From Paenibacillus sp. BJ-4 (GTDB lineage Bacteria; Bacillota; Bacilli; Paenibacillales; Paenibacillaceae): a stretch of DNA of 64,000 bases. This document shows positions 45,492 through 54,474 of the stretch, piece after piece. The notes under the pieces are model-generated. The model searched no databases and was not told the DNA's origin. It worked only from the letters and a program-made list of their open reading frames with translations. Location of the stretch: the NCBI RefSeq assembly GCF_020404765.1, contig NZ_JAIVEM010000006.1, positions 186,001-250,000 of the forward strand, written 5' to 3'. Numbering within the stretch: the stretch's first letter is position 1; the number at the start of each line of letters is the position of its first letter. The position numbers were made by a program, and so were the translations under genes.

Positions 45492-45557
45492 ACGTCTTTT
45501 TTCTGTTAGGATTGAACATTATGGCTAAGTATGCAATTCAGTTTAGGAGGGCCAATC

Positions 45558-46823
45558 GTGGAAAAAATTCAACTCAAAAACGGCCTAAGAGTGGTCATTG
45601 AAAAAATTCCAACCGTGCGTTCAGTTTCTTTTGGCATCTGGGTTAAAACCGGCTCCCGGAATGAAACACCGAACAATAGCGGTATTTCTCATTTTATTGA
45701 ACACATGCTTTTCAAAGGAACAGAGCGCTTTAGCGCGAAGGAAATTGCTGAGCAATTCGACGCCATCGGAGGGAATGTTAATGCGTTCACTTCGAAGGAA
45801 TATACCTGCTATTATGCAAAAGTGCTGGATGAGCATCTGCCGATCGCGATTGATGTGTTGTCTGATATGTTCTTTAATTCCAAATTGGATCGTGATGAAC
45901 TAGCAAGAGAGAAAAATGTGATTCTTGAGGAAATCTCCATGTACGAGGACACACCGGATGATATGGTGCATGATCTTGTATCTCGGGCAGCTTATGGTGA
46001 ACATCCGCTGGCTTATCCGATTCTCGGAACCGAAGGGCATCTGCTTGCTATGGATAGCTCACATCTCAGCCACTATATGAAGGAGCATTATACAATTGAT
46101 AACACAGTTATAAGTGTAGCTGGCAATGTTAACGATCGACTTATCGAATTGCTGGAGCAACATTTTGGACATTTTGATAATTATGGAACCGTTTCGCCGC
46201 TAACCGTGCCTGTTTTTAACGGTGAGCAGTTGTATCATGAGAAAGCGACGGAGCAAAATCACATTTGCTTATCCCTACCCGGATTTGCAACTGGCGACGA
46301 ACTCCAGTATGCTATGGTATTGCTGAATAACGCGATCGGCGGCGGCATGAGCTCACGTTTGTTTCAAGAAATTCGGGAAAAGCGCGGGCTGGCTTATTCA
46401 GTTTATTCCTATCATAGCTCTCATGCGGATAGCGGTTTGTTCACGATCTATGCAGGAACGGCCCCTAAGCAGACAAAGGACGTGCTGGATTTGACGCTGG
46501 AACTGCTGCGGAATTTGGCTATCCACGGATTGGACGAGAATGAGCTCCATAAAGGCAAGGAACAGTTAAAAGGAAGCTTGATTTTAAGCCTTGAAGGTAC
46601 AGGCAGCCGGATGAACCGTCTTGGAAAAAATGAGTTGATGCTGGGTCGGCATTATACGCTGGATCAAATGATCGAACATATTGAGCAAGTGACGGCTGAT
46701 GATGTGAACAAAGTGTTGGACCGGATGTTCTCGGAGCCGTTTGCCCTGTCGATGGTCGGAGCGAGTGATTCAGCGGTTAAGGATATGAGGAGGGACTATT
46801 TTGTTAACTTACGTGGAAATTAA
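45558..46823 (+). CDS. mlpA: M16 family zinc peptidase (MlpA/YmxG-like)
   Basis: Pitrilysin/processing-peptidase-like metalloprotease, 421 aa. GTG 45558 follows AGGAGGG by 7 bases and gives [18 protein letters not shown]. The inverted zinc motif H45-F-I-E-H49 is intact ([14 protein letters not shown]), with a distal Glu in the [15 protein letters not shown] region. [20 protein letters not shown] is the second-domain signature. B. subtilis MlpA lies at the same locus. The end of the gene overlaps dut by 23 bases. Confidence 0.93.
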   Translation: MEKIQLKNGLRVVIEKIPTVRSVSFGIWVKTGSRNETPNNSGISHFIEHMLFKGTERFSAKEIAEQFDAIGGNVNAFTSKEYTCYYAKVLDEHLPIAIDVLSDMFFNSKLDRDELAREKNVILEEISMYEDTPDDMVHDLVSRAAYGEHPLAYPILGTEGHLLAMDSSHLSHYMKEHYTIDNTVISVAGNVNDRLIELLEQHFGHFDNYGTVSPLTVPVFNGEQLYHEKATEQNHICLSLPGFATGDELQYAMVLLNNAIGGGMSSRLFQEIREKRGLAYSVYSYHSSHADSGLFTIYAGTAPKQTKDVLDLTLELLRNLAIHGLDENELHKGKEQLKGSLILSLEGTGSRMNRLGKNELMLGRHYTLDQMIEHIEQVTADDVNKVLDRMFSEPFALSMVGASDSAVKDMRRDYFVNLRGN

Positions 46824-47247
46824 CAGACTTGAGGGCAATGAAGATATTGAGTTGCCTCGTAAAATGTCAGAGCTTGCATCCGGATTTGACCTGTATGCAG
46901 CGGTACAGGAGGAGCTGGTGCTGGAACCCGGCAAACGTTGTCTTGTTCCAACCGGATTTGCAATAGCTATGCCAGCAGGACTGGAGGCACAAATCCGACC
47001 GCGCAGTGGACTGGCTCTCAAGCATGGTATTACCTGTCTCAACACACCGGGGACGATTGATGCGGATTATCGTGGGGAGATAAAGGTACTCCTTATTAAT
47101 TTGGGTGAGGAATCATTCACGATTACACGTAATGAGCGAATTGCACAAATGGTATTTCAGGCTGTGCCTGAGGTGGAATTGAAACAAGTAGACCAGTTGT
47201 CTGAAACCGTGCGTGGTGCTGGGGGCTTTGGCCATACAGGGCGCTGA
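46801..47247 (+). CDS. dut: dUTP diphosphatase
   Basis: Hydrolyses dUTP to dUMP, keeping uracil out of DNA. 148 aa trimeric dUTPase with all five motifs: [49 protein letters not shown] and the P-loop-like [11 protein letters not shown]. Start is TTG 46801, 7 bases after AGGAGGG; because the ribosome site lies inside mlpA, the two genes overlap by 23 bases. Confidence 0.97.
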   Translation: MLTYVEINRLEGNEDIELPRKMSELASGFDLYAAVQEELVLEPGKRCLVPTGFAIAMPAGLEAQIRPRSGLALKHGITCLNTPGTIDADYRGEIKVLLINLGEESFTITRNERIAQMVFQAVPEVELKQVDQLSETVRGAGGFGHTGR

Positions 47248-47280
47248 GTCTATGAATCATTTTATGAATATAAATACACA

Positions 47281-47317
47281 AAAAAAGCTGTCCCATCATG
47301 GGCGGCTTTTTTTGCTT
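47281..47317 (+). terminator. Terminator after dut
   Basis: AAAAAAGCTGTCCC (47281-47294) and GGGCGGCTTTTTTT (about 47300-47313) form an A-T-flanked stem with two G-U pairs over a short loop, with a T-tract. It is symmetrical enough to work in both directions, but no gene converges on it. Confidence 0.8.
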
Positions 47318-47319
47318 TT

Positions 47320-47348
47320 CACCCCTCTCCGGGCGCTTGCATAGAATA
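47320..47348 (+). promoter_or_regulatory. Candidate sigma-K (late mother-cell) promoter of dpaA
   Basis: CACC (47320-47323) as -35, and CATAGAATA (47340-47348) as -10, which fits the sigma-K pattern CATAnnnTA; the distance from AC to CATA is 17 bases. The spoVF (dpaAB) operon of B. subtilis is known to depend on sigma-K. It lies 35 bases before the dpaA start. Confidence 0.65.
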
Positions 47349-47382
47349 AAAGCATATCGTGTCTCGGAAAGGAGTGATCCGG

Positions 47383-48282
47383 ATGCTAACAGGAATACGC
47401 ATCCTTGTTTTGGGAGGCGATGCGAGGCAGCTTGAAGTCATCCGTAAATGTGTGGACATGGATGCTACGGTCAGCGTGGTTGGCTTTGATAAGCTTGAAA
47501 CACCACTCAAAGGAGTATCACTAGAGCCATTGTCAGTCAAGTTGCTGGAGTCGTCAGACGCGCTGATTCTGCCGGTTGTGGGATGCGATGAGGAAGGGAA
47601 CGTGAATGCACTTTTCGGAGCGCAAAAGCTCCAATTTTTGAATGAGCATGCTGCTGCTCTTCCACCGCATTGCGTTGTGTACACAGGGATGGCGCGGACA
47701 TACTTAAAAGATATTTGTACCAGGCACGATTTGAAGCTGGTGGAGCTGCTGGAGAGAGACGATGTAGCCATATACAACTCCATACCTACGGCCGAAGGCG
47801 CATTGATGATGGCCATTCAGCATACAGATTTTACGATTCATGGTGCCGATTGTATGGTTCTGGGCATGGGACGGACTGGATTTACCATGGCAAGGGCACT
47901 GCAGGGCTTGGGAGCCAAAGTGAGGGTTGGAGTACGGCGGGCAGAGGATGTGGCGAGAGCGGTGGAAATGGGGTGGAGCCCTTTTATGACAAGGGATTTA
48001 GCGGATGAGACACAGGGAGTTGACTTGATTTTTAATACGATACCCTCTATGATTATCACAGCGCAAATCCTGTCTAAATTGCCACTGAGTACCGTGATTA
48101 TAGATCTTGCTTCCGCCCCGGGTGGATGTGATTTCCGTTATGCGGAAAAGCGTGGCATCACGGCTATGCTTGCCCCCGGCCTTCCCGGTATTGTTGCTCC
48201 CAAAACTGCTGGTGCCATTATAGCGAATACGCTGGTGCAGTTGTTAATGGAAGATAATCCTGAGCGGGGGGATGCACAATGA
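47383..48282 (+). CDS. dpaA: Dipicolinate synthase subunit A (SpoVFA)
   Basis: With DpaB, oxidises dihydrodipicolinate to dipicolinic acid in the mother cell; dipicolinate then loads the spore core. 299 aa from ATG 47383, with AAAGGAG 8 bases upstream. N-terminal domain starts TGIRILVLGGDARQLEVI; a second, NAD(P)-binding Rossmann domain has VLGMGRTGFTMARALQGLG. VIIDLASAPGGCDF and LPGIVAPKTAGAI are typical. It overlaps dpaB by 4 bases. Confidence 0.95.
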   Translation: MLTGIRILVLGGDARQLEVIRKCVDMDATVSVVGFDKLETPLKGVSLEPLSVKLLESSDALILPVVGCDEEGNVNALFGAQKLQFLNEHAAALPPHCVVYTGMARTYLKDICTRHDLKLVELLERDDVAIYNSIPTAEGALMMAIQHTDFTIHGADCMVLGMGRTGFTMARALQGLGAKVRVGVRRAEDVARAVEMGWSPFMTRDLADETQGVDLIFNTIPSMIITAQILSKLPLSTVIIDLASAPGGCDFRYAEKRGITAMLAPGLPGIVAPKTAGAIIANTLVQLLMEDNPERGDAQ

Positions 48283-48872
48283 GTTGGCAAGGGAAAACAG
48301 TCGGTTATGCAATTACAGGCTCACATTGCACATTTGAAGAGGTAATGCCTGTTATACAGCGCTTTGTTGATATGGGTGCTAAGGTCGTTCCCATTATATC
48401 CAATACGGTACTAACAACGGATACCCGCTTTGGTACATCGCAAAGTTGGCAAAAACAGTTGAAAGATATAACAGGGAATGATATCATTTCTACAATTGTG
48501 GAGGCTGAACCACTGGGGCCTTCCCAGATACTCGATGTGCTGGTGATTGCACCTTTGACGGGGAATTCGATGAGCAAGTTGGCGAATGCGATGACAGACA
48601 GTCCGGTGTTAATGGCTGCCAAGGCGCAATTACGCAACGGTCGTCCACTTCTTTTGGCCATATCTACTAATGATGGATTGGGTCTGAATGCTGCCAATAT
48701 CGCCAAGTTACTAGTAGCTAAAAACATCTTTTTTGTGCCGTTCGGACAGGACAATCCATTTAAAAAGCCAAACTCGCTTGTGGCTAACATGGAGCTGATT
48801 CCGGAGGCTGCTTACGAAGCAATGCAGGGCAAACAGCTTCAGCCGATGATTGTGGAACGCAAGACCCCATGA
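48279..48872 (+). CDS. dpaB: Dipicolinate synthase subunit B (SpoVFB)
   Basis: Flavoprotein-type subunit of dipicolinate synthase, 197 aa. GYAITGSHCTFEEVMP at the N-terminus, VIAPLTGNSMSKLANAMTDS in the middle and the C-terminal FFVPFGQDNPFKKPNSLVA are family hallmarks. Start overlaps the dpaA stop (ATGA). 134 bases with a long stem-loop separate it from asd. Confidence 0.95.
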   Translation: MSWQGKTVGYAITGSHCTFEEVMPVIQRFVDMGAKVVPIISNTVLTTDTRFGTSQSWQKQLKDITGNDIISTIVEAEPLGPSQILDVLVIAPLTGNSMSKLANAMTDSPVLMAAKAQLRNGRPLLLAISTNDGLGLNAANIAKLLVAKNIFFVPFGQDNPFKKPNSLVANMELIPEAAYEAMQGKQLQPMIVERKTP

Positions 48873-48892
48873 AGTACTATAGTTAACTGCTG

Positions 48893-48959
48893 AGCATCCC
48901 TCGCCTAGAAGATGATTCGATCATGCATCGGGTCTAATTTCTTGTTGGCGGTGGATGCT
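48893..48959 (+). promoter_or_regulatory. Stem-loop element between dpaB and asd
   Basis: AGCATCCCTCGCC (48893-48905) pairs with GGCGGTGGATGCT (48947-48959), 13 positions with one mismatch and one wobble. The 41-base apical part includes ATGAT-TCG-ATCAT (about 48912-48924). No T-tract follows immediately, and asd begins 48 bases later. It could be a leader RNA, a processing site or a regulator of asd-dapG-dapA. It is too short for the lysine riboswitch. Confidence 0.5.
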
Positions 48960-49006
48960 TTCAGAATAAAAAATGGTTTTTTAGTCGAGAAGGGGAGATA
49001 CACCAG

Positions 49007-50044
49007 ATGAGCAATAGAAAGTTTAATGTAGCTGTCGTTGGAGCGACAGGCGCTGTAGGAGAACAAATCGTAAATCTGCTGGAAAAAAGAGATTTTCCTG
49101 TGGACAAAATCAAATTTCTTTCTTCGCCTCGTTCTGCCGGCACGTTAATTAGCTTTAAAGGTCAGCAGATTCCAGTAGAGATTGCTACCCCCGACAGCTT
49201 TGAAGGAATCGACATTGCCTTGTTTAGTGCAGGTGGAGACGTAAGTAAGGAACTGGCACCACATGCAGTACGTCACGGGGCAGTTTGCATTGACAACACG
49301 AACGCATTTCGAATGGAACCGACAGCTCCTCTTGTAGTGCCTGAGGTGAACAGCGATAAAATTGCCGAGCATCAGGGTATCATCGCCAACCCGAATTGCT
49401 CCACCATCCAGATGGTAGCTGCTTTGAAACCATTATATGATAAGTATGGTATTTCCCGTATTATTGTATCCACTTACCAGGCAGTGTCCGGCGCTGGAAG
49501 TCGTGCCATTGATGAATTGAATCGTCAAAGCGTAGCAATTCTTAACGGTGAGGATGTTCAGCCTGATCTGTTGCCTGTGGGTTCATTGCCAGTGAAGCAT
49601 CAAATTGCTTTCAATGCTATCCCGCAAATCGACAAATTCCAGGACAATGGTTATACACTGGAAGAAATGAAAATGGTACGTGAAACGAAAAAAATACTGG
49701 GTGACGAATCCGTAGACGTAACAGCAACATGTGTACGTATTCCTGTCGTATACGGTCACTCGGAATCTGTCTACGTAGAGCTTAAAAAAGATTATGATTT
49801 AGAGGAAATCCGCAATCTGCTTGCTTCGGCACCTGGAGTAACGCTGGTGGACGATCCTGCTGGGCAGCTCTATCCGCTGGCATCCGAAGCCGCAGGGAAA
49901 CCGGATGTATTCGTAGGACGTTTACGCCGTGATTTGGGCAATAGCCGTGGATTAAATTTGTGGGTCGTATCCGACAATCTGCTCAAGGGAGCGGCATGGA
50001 ACGCGGTGCAAATCGCGGAAATTATTGCTGCAAATGCGGAGTAA
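49007..50044 (+). CDS. asd: Aspartate-semialdehyde dehydrogenase
   Basis: Reduces aspartyl phosphate to aspartate semialdehyde, feeding lysine, diaminopimelate, threonine and dipicolinate. 345 aa. NADP site VVGATGAVGEQ and catalytic C131 in ANPNCSTIQMVAALKPL; STYQAVSGAGSRAIDEL and HSESVYVEL follow. AGGGGAGA precedes the ATG by about 7 bases. Confidence 0.98.
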   Translation: MSNRKFNVAVVGATGAVGEQIVNLLEKRDFPVDKIKFLSSPRSAGTLISFKGQQIPVEIATPDSFEGIDIALFSAGGDVSKELAPHAVRHGAVCIDNTNAFRMEPTAPLVVPEVNSDKIAEHQGIIANPNCSTIQMVAALKPLYDKYGISRIIVSTYQAVSGAGSRAIDELNRQSVAILNGEDVQPDLLPVGSLPVKHQIAFNAIPQIDKFQDNGYTLEEMKMVRETKKILGDESVDVTATCVRIPVVYGHSESVYVELKKDYDLEEIRNLLASAPGVTLVDDPAGQLYPLASEAAGKPDVFVGRLRRDLGNSRGLNLWVVSDNLLKGAAWNAVQIAEIIAANAE

Positions 50045-50077
50045 CGTTCCCAGAGCAGGGAGTAAGATGGGGGAAGA

Positions 50078-51298
50078 ATGATGGGGATTTTAGTTCAAAA
50101 ATTTGGGGGAACCTCGCTGTCCACACCCGAAGCGCGTCAACTTGTGCTGGGGCATGTGAAGCGAGAACTGGAACAAAATATTAAACTTGTTGTTGTTGTG
50201 TCGGCCATGGGGAGGAAAGGAGAGCCTTATGCGACGGACACGCTGCTCGATTGGGCGGCGTCTAACGGCGACAGTCTTCCGAAGCGTGAACGGGATTTAC
50301 TGCTGTGCTGTGGTGAAATCATTTCTGCCGCTACATTATGTAGCCTGATGGAGAAAGAAGGTATTCCTGCTACGGTGCTGACTGGTGCACAGGCAGGCTT
50401 TATTACGGATGATCAATACGGCAATGCTCGTATTTTGGATATAAAGCCGGATCGAATTGTGGAAGAGCTAAACCAGGGCCGGGTCGTTATTGTGACAGGT
50501 TTTCAGGGACAGACAGCAAACGGTGATATGACTACGCTGGGCCGGGGTGGCAGTGATACCTCAGCCACTGCGTTGGGTGCTGCTCTACATGCGGATATGG
50601 TTGACATTTATACGGACGTTAACGGCATATTAACCGCAGATCCGCGTATTGTAGAAAATGCCAAGCCGCTTTCACATGTTAGCTATACGGAAATTTGTAA
50701 TATGGCTCATCAGGGAGCAAAGGTTATCCATCCACGTGCTGTTGAAATCGCTATGCAGGCGAATATTCCGGTTCGTGTTCGCTCCACCTTCTCTGAAGGA
50801 GAAGGTACACTGGTTACACACCCTGAAGGCTTCAAGGACGTGGAGGCAGACATCGTAGACCGTTTCGTGACCGGTATTGCGTATGTCGGCAACGTCACTC
50901 AGATTACCGTAGAATTAAAGCCAGGTTTGGAGTATTTGCAGCTGCAAGTATTCAAATCTATGGCTGAGCACGGAATCAGCGTTGATTTTATTAATGTCAC
51001 TCCATCCGGAGCGGTTTATACTGTGTCTGATCATGATGGAAGCAAAGCAGTTGAAGTATTGAACAATTTGGGTCTAGAGCCTAAGATTCTGGCCGGATGT
51101 GCTAAAGTTTCAGTCATTGGTGGCGGTATCAACGGGGTACCGGGCATTATGGCGACGATTGTAGAGGCATTGGCAGATTCAGATGTACAGATTCTTCAAT
51201 CGGCAGATTCCAACACGACCATTTGGGTACTTGTAAAAAAAGATGATATGGTGCAGGCTGTACGCGCATTGCATAATAAATTCGAACTCCATCAGTAG
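50078..51298 (+). CDS. dapG: Aspartokinase I (DapG type)
   Basis: Phosphorylates aspartate at the head of the lysine/dipicolinate pathway. 406 aa monofunctional kinase with KFGGTSLSTPEAR, VVVVSAMGRKGEPYATD and TTLGRGGSDTSATALGAAL, then two ACT domains (about 265-400). Location with dpaAB, asd and dapA matches the diaminopimelate-inhibited DapG isoenzyme of Bacillus, not the lysine-sensitive LysC. ATG 50078 and ATG 50081 are both possible; GGGGGA lies just upstream. Confidence 0.95.
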   Translation: MMGILVQKFGGTSLSTPEARQLVLGHVKRELEQNIKLVVVVSAMGRKGEPYATDTLLDWAASNGDSLPKRERDLLLCCGEIISAATLCSLMEKEGIPATVLTGAQAGFITDDQYGNARILDIKPDRIVEELNQGRVVIVTGFQGQTANGDMTTLGRGGSDTSATALGAALHADMVDIYTDVNGILTADPRIVENAKPLSHVSYTEICNMAHQGAKVIHPRAVEIAMQANIPVRVRSTFSEGEGTLVTHPEGFKDVEADIVDRFVTGIAYVGNVTQITVELKPGLEYLQLQVFKSMAEHGISVDFINVTPSGAVYTVSDHDGSKAVEVLNNLGLEPKILAGCAKVSVIGGGINGVPGIMATIVEALADSDVQILQSADSNTTIWVLVKKDDMVQAVRALHNKFELHQ

Positions 51299-51341
51299 GC
51301 GCATGTCCGTGCTCGGACTTGCAAAAAAAGGAGGCAGCATG

Positions 51342-52220
51342 GTGAACTTCGGCAGACTGATTACCGCAATGGTGACACCTTTTGATCAGCAAGGAGAGAT
51401 TGACTGGGCTGCATTGTCCTCGTTGATTGACTATTTAATAGCAGAACAACATTCAGAGTCACTGGTCGTATCAGGGACAACAGGCGAGTCCCCTACTCTG
51501 AGTGATGATGAAAAAATCAAGCTATTTGCATTTGTTGTAGAAAAAGCAGCCGGGCGATGTAAAATTATTGCCGGAACTGGAAGCAATAATACACGTCATT
51601 CCATTCACCTGACCCGTGCTGCGGAGCAGGCGGGAGCAGACGGTGTGCTTCTGGTAGTGCCTTATTATAACAAACCGAATCAGGAAGGGATGTACCGGCA
51701 TTTTGAAAGCATAGCGAACTCCACTTCCCTTCCGGCTATATTGTATAATGTTCCAAGCCGTACCGCAGCGAGTCTGACAGCTGAAACGACGCTGCGTCTC
51801 GCACAAATCCCGAACATTGTGGGGACCAAAGAATGTGCATCACTCGCGCAGGTTACACAGATTGCAGCGGCAGCCCCAGAAGGATTTGTAGTTTATTCAG
51901 GGGATGACGCGTCCGGACTACCTGCTATGGCTGTAGGCGCATATGGTATTATCAGCGTAGCCAGCCACGTGGTAGGCGCAGAAATGAAGCAGATGATCGA
52001 TGCACTTGTTGAAGGGCACGCGCAGGAGGCAACAAAGTTGCATCAGCAGTTGTTCCCGGTTTTCAAAGGCTTGTTTGGCTGTCCTCATCCTCTGCCTAAT
52101 CCGGTCGCCGTAAAATACGCATTGGAGTTGCGGAATGTTAAGGTTGGTTCGGTTCGGCTGCCGCTTATTCCTCCTACCGAGGAGGAAGCGGAGTTTATTA
52201 AGAAGTTATTTATTCGATAA
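51342..52220 (+). CDS. dapA: 4-hydroxy-tetrahydrodipicolinate synthase
   Basis: Condenses pyruvate and aspartate semialdehyde; its product is the branch point to diaminopimelate and dipicolinate. 292 aa. GTG 51342 has AAGGAGG 7 bases upstream and gives MNFGRLITAMVTPFD, like Bacillus DapA; ATG 51339 adds one residue. Schiff-base lysine is K163 (VGTKECASL); VVSGTTGESPTLSDDEK and VVPYYNKPNQEGMY are the other active-site stretches. It ends the pathway operon at a terminator. Confidence 0.97.
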   Translation: MNFGRLITAMVTPFDQQGEIDWAALSSLIDYLIAEQHSESLVVSGTTGESPTLSDDEKIKLFAFVVEKAAGRCKIIAGTGSNNTRHSIHLTRAAEQAGADGVLLVVPYYNKPNQEGMYRHFESIANSTSLPAILYNVPSRTAASLTAETTLRLAQIPNIVGTKECASLAQVTQIAAAAPEGFVVYSGDDASGLPAMAVGAYGIISVASHVVGAEMKQMIDALVEGHAQEATKLHQQLFPVFKGLFGCPHPLPNPVAVKYALELRNVKVGSVRLPLIPPTEEEAEFIKKLFIR

Positions 52221-52330
52221 ATGAAGATCTCGCAGTGAGAGATGACTCATAGTAGGAGTATATTGTTAGAGGCAATCGATAGCAGCAAAACCGAGAAAGC
52301 TTATGGTCTGACAAGATCCTTCGGCATGAG

Positions 52331-52357
52331 GGGCGTTCTAATGGAACGCCCTTTTTG
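52331..52357 (+). terminator. Terminator of the dpaA-dapA operon
   Basis: GGGCGTTC (52331-52338), 5-base loop, GAACGCCC (52344-52351), followed by TTTTT. Perfect 8-bp G+C-rich stem. It lies in a 346-base gap (52221-52566) that contains no gene. Confidence 0.9.
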
Positions 52358-52445
52358 TCGTGCTTTTAATCATCCATCTAGATAAATGGACTGGACTAAT
52401 GCTTTTAGGCGGCGATGGGAAACCTAGCGTAACGGACAGGATGAC

Positions 52446-52475
52446 TTGTTTTTTCGTAATTTAATCATGTATAAT
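52446..52475 (+). promoter_or_regulatory. Likely sigma-A promoter of rnjB
   Basis: TTGTTT (52446-52451), 18-base spacer and a perfect TATAAT (52470-52475), about 90 bases before the rnjB start. The -35 box is moderate. Confidence 0.6.
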
Positions 52476-52566
52476 GAGGTCAAGTGACTGGGTGCGGTAT
52501 TTTTTTGAAAATTAAATAAACAAATCAAGGTACGACGTCCAACTACCATAGGAGGTTTAGATTCAT

Positions 52567-54246
52567 TTGTCTAAAAAAACAAACAACGATAAATTGATGA
52601 TTTTCGCTTTGGGCGGCGTCGGTGAAATCGGGAAAAATATGTATGTCATTCAATACGGCAATGATATTGTCGTGGTGGATTCCGGTCTGAAATTCCCGGA
52701 AGAGGACATGCTTGGTATTGATATCGTTATTCCTGATATTTCCTACCTTACAGAGAACCGCGACAAAGTAAGAGGCATAGTGCTGACTCATGGTCACGAG
52801 GACCATATTGGCGGTTTGCCTTACGTGCTGAAACATTTGAATGTACCGGTATATGGTACCAAATTGACGCTGGGATTGGTGGAGAACAAGCTGAAGGAAG
52901 CGAATCTGCTTGGCGAAACCAAACGTATTTTGATCAATGCTGATTCCGAAATTAAGTTGGGCTCCACGCTGAAGGCCACATTCTTCAAAACAAACCATAG
53001 TATTCCGGATTCTGTAGGTGTATGCATTGATACTCCTGAAGGTGCTGTTGTTCATACAGGTGACTTCAAGTTTGATCATACTCCGGTTAACGGACAATAT
53101 GCAGATTTACAGCGTATGGCTGAAATCGGTGCACGTGGCGTACTGGCTCTTTTGTCAGACAGTACCAATGCTGAGAAACCGGGTTTTACACCTTCGGAAA
53201 AGAGCGTTGGCATCGTGTTGGAAGATATTTTCCGTAAATCCAGACAACGTGTGGTTGTAGCAACTTTTGCTTCCAACGTACACCGCATTCAGCAGGTTAT
53301 TAATGCTGCGGAAGCGACAGGGCGTAAAGTGACGGTTATCGGTCGCAGCATGGTTAATGTCGTAGGAATTGCTTCTGATCTGGGCTATTTGGAAATTCCA
53401 GACGGAATGCTGATCGAGCCTGAAGAAGTTGGCAAAATGTCAGCAGATCGCGTAGTTATTCTCTGCACAGGTAGTCAGGGTGAGCCAATGTCCGCTTTGA
53501 CAAGAATGGCTCGTTCCACACATCGTAAAGTGGATATTCTCCCAGGAGATTCGGTCATTATCGCAGCTACTCCGGTACCTGGTAATGAAAAATATGTGGG
53601 TCGCACAATTGATGAATTGTTCCGTTTAGGTGCCAATGTATACTACAGCGCAGCTAACCCGGGAATCCACGTTTCTGGACACGGAAGCCAGGAAGAACTC
53701 AAGCTGATGTTGAACTTGATGAAACCTAAATTCTTCTTGCCAATTCATGGTGAGTTTAGAATGCAGCGCCGTCATGCTCTTCTTGCTGAAGGAGTAGGTG
53801 TAGAGCCTGAAAACATCTTCATCACAGACATCGGTGAAGTCATTGAAATTCAGAACGGCGGAGCACGCAGAGCTGGTAAAGTTACAGCAGGCAACGTGCT
53901 AATTGACGGACTGGGTGTAGGGGATGTAGGAAATATCGTATTGCGTGACCGTAAATTGCTGTCACAGGACGGTATTCTGGTTGTTGTTGTAACGCTGAGC
54001 AAGCAAGATGGCACAATTAAATCGGGACCGGATATCATTTCCCGTGGTTTCGTATATGTTCGTGAATCGGAAGGCTTGCTGGATGAAGCCAATCGTATTG
54101 TCTCAAGTACATTGCATAAGCTCATGAGTGAAAATGTAAATGAATGGGCTTCCCTCAAGACAAATGTCAAGGATGCACTGGGTCGCTTCTTGTACGAGCA
54201 AACTCGTCGCAGACCGATGATCCTGCCAATTATAATGGAAGTGTGA
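52567..54246 (+). CDS. rnjB: Ribonuclease J (RnjB/YmfA position)
   Basis: Beta-CASP metallo-beta-lactamase RNase with endo- and 5'-3' exo-activity. 559 aa from TTG 52567, with AGGAGGT about 11 bases upstream. Metal motif THGHEDHIGG (H75, H77, D79, H80) is complete. HTGDFKFDHTPVNG, LLSDSTNAEKPGFTPSE and beta-CASP motifs VVATFASNVHRIQQ and LPIHGEFRMQ are visible. Named for the locus between dapA and tepA, where B. subtilis has RNase J2; the intact catalytic residues do not by themselves tell J1 from J2. Confidence 0.93.
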   Translation: MSKKTNNDKLMIFALGGVGEIGKNMYVIQYGNDIVVVDSGLKFPEEDMLGIDIVIPDISYLTENRDKVRGIVLTHGHEDHIGGLPYVLKHLNVPVYGTKLTLGLVENKLKEANLLGETKRILINADSEIKLGSTLKATFFKTNHSIPDSVGVCIDTPEGAVVHTGDFKFDHTPVNGQYADLQRMAEIGARGVLALLSDSTNAEKPGFTPSEKSVGIVLEDIFRKSRQRVVVATFASNVHRIQQVINAAEATGRKVTVIGRSMVNVVGIASDLGYLEIPDGMLIEPEEVGKMSADRVVILCTGSQGEPMSALTRMARSTHRKVDILPGDSVIIAATPVPGNEKYVGRTIDELFRLGANVYYSAANPGIHVSGHGSQEELKLMLNLMKPKFFLPIHGEFRMQRRHALLAEGVGVEPENIFITDIGEVIEIQNGGARRAGKVTAGNVLIDGLGVGDVGNIVLRDRKLLSQDGILVVVVTLSKQDGTIKSGPDIISRGFVYVRESEGLLDEANRIVSSTLHKLMSENVNEWASLKTNVKDALGRFLYEQTRRRPMILPIIMEV

Positions 54247-54302
54247 GTCAATTGAAATTTGTTGGAAAACCTGAATTAAAAACTTAAGTCACAGGCACAC
54301 AG

Positions 54303-54358
54303 TCGCCTCTCTCCCGCAGGAAATATTGGACGGTTTCCGCGGGTGGAGAGGCTTTTTT
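54303..54358 (+). terminator. Terminator after rnjB
   Basis: GCCTCTCTCCCGC (from 54304) pairs with GCGGGTGGAGAGGC (ending about 54352) with one bulge, then six T. A strong bipartite stem. Confidence 0.8.
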
Positions 54359-54391
54359 GGCTTTTTCGGCTGAGGAAACGCATGGAGGCGG

Positions 54392-54422
54392 GTATAAAAT
54401 ATTCCATTTCCATCCCATACTA
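54392..54422 (+). promoter_or_regulatory. Possible sigma-G promoter of tepA
   Basis: GTATA (54392-54396) and CATACTA (54416-54422) resemble sigma-G boxes, but the 19-base spacing is one longer than the preferred 17-18. The CATACTATA also fits the sigma-K -10 pattern, though no AC lies at the right distance. Low-confidence call. Confidence 0.35.
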
Positions 54423-54474
54423 TAGGGTGAATACGGGTCACATAGATGCGTAAAGCGAAAGGAAGATCACCCAT

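Noticed and set aside
48873..49006. Lysine riboswitch before asd
   Set aside because: The 134-base gap has one long hairpin and lacks the five-helix L-box core; too short.
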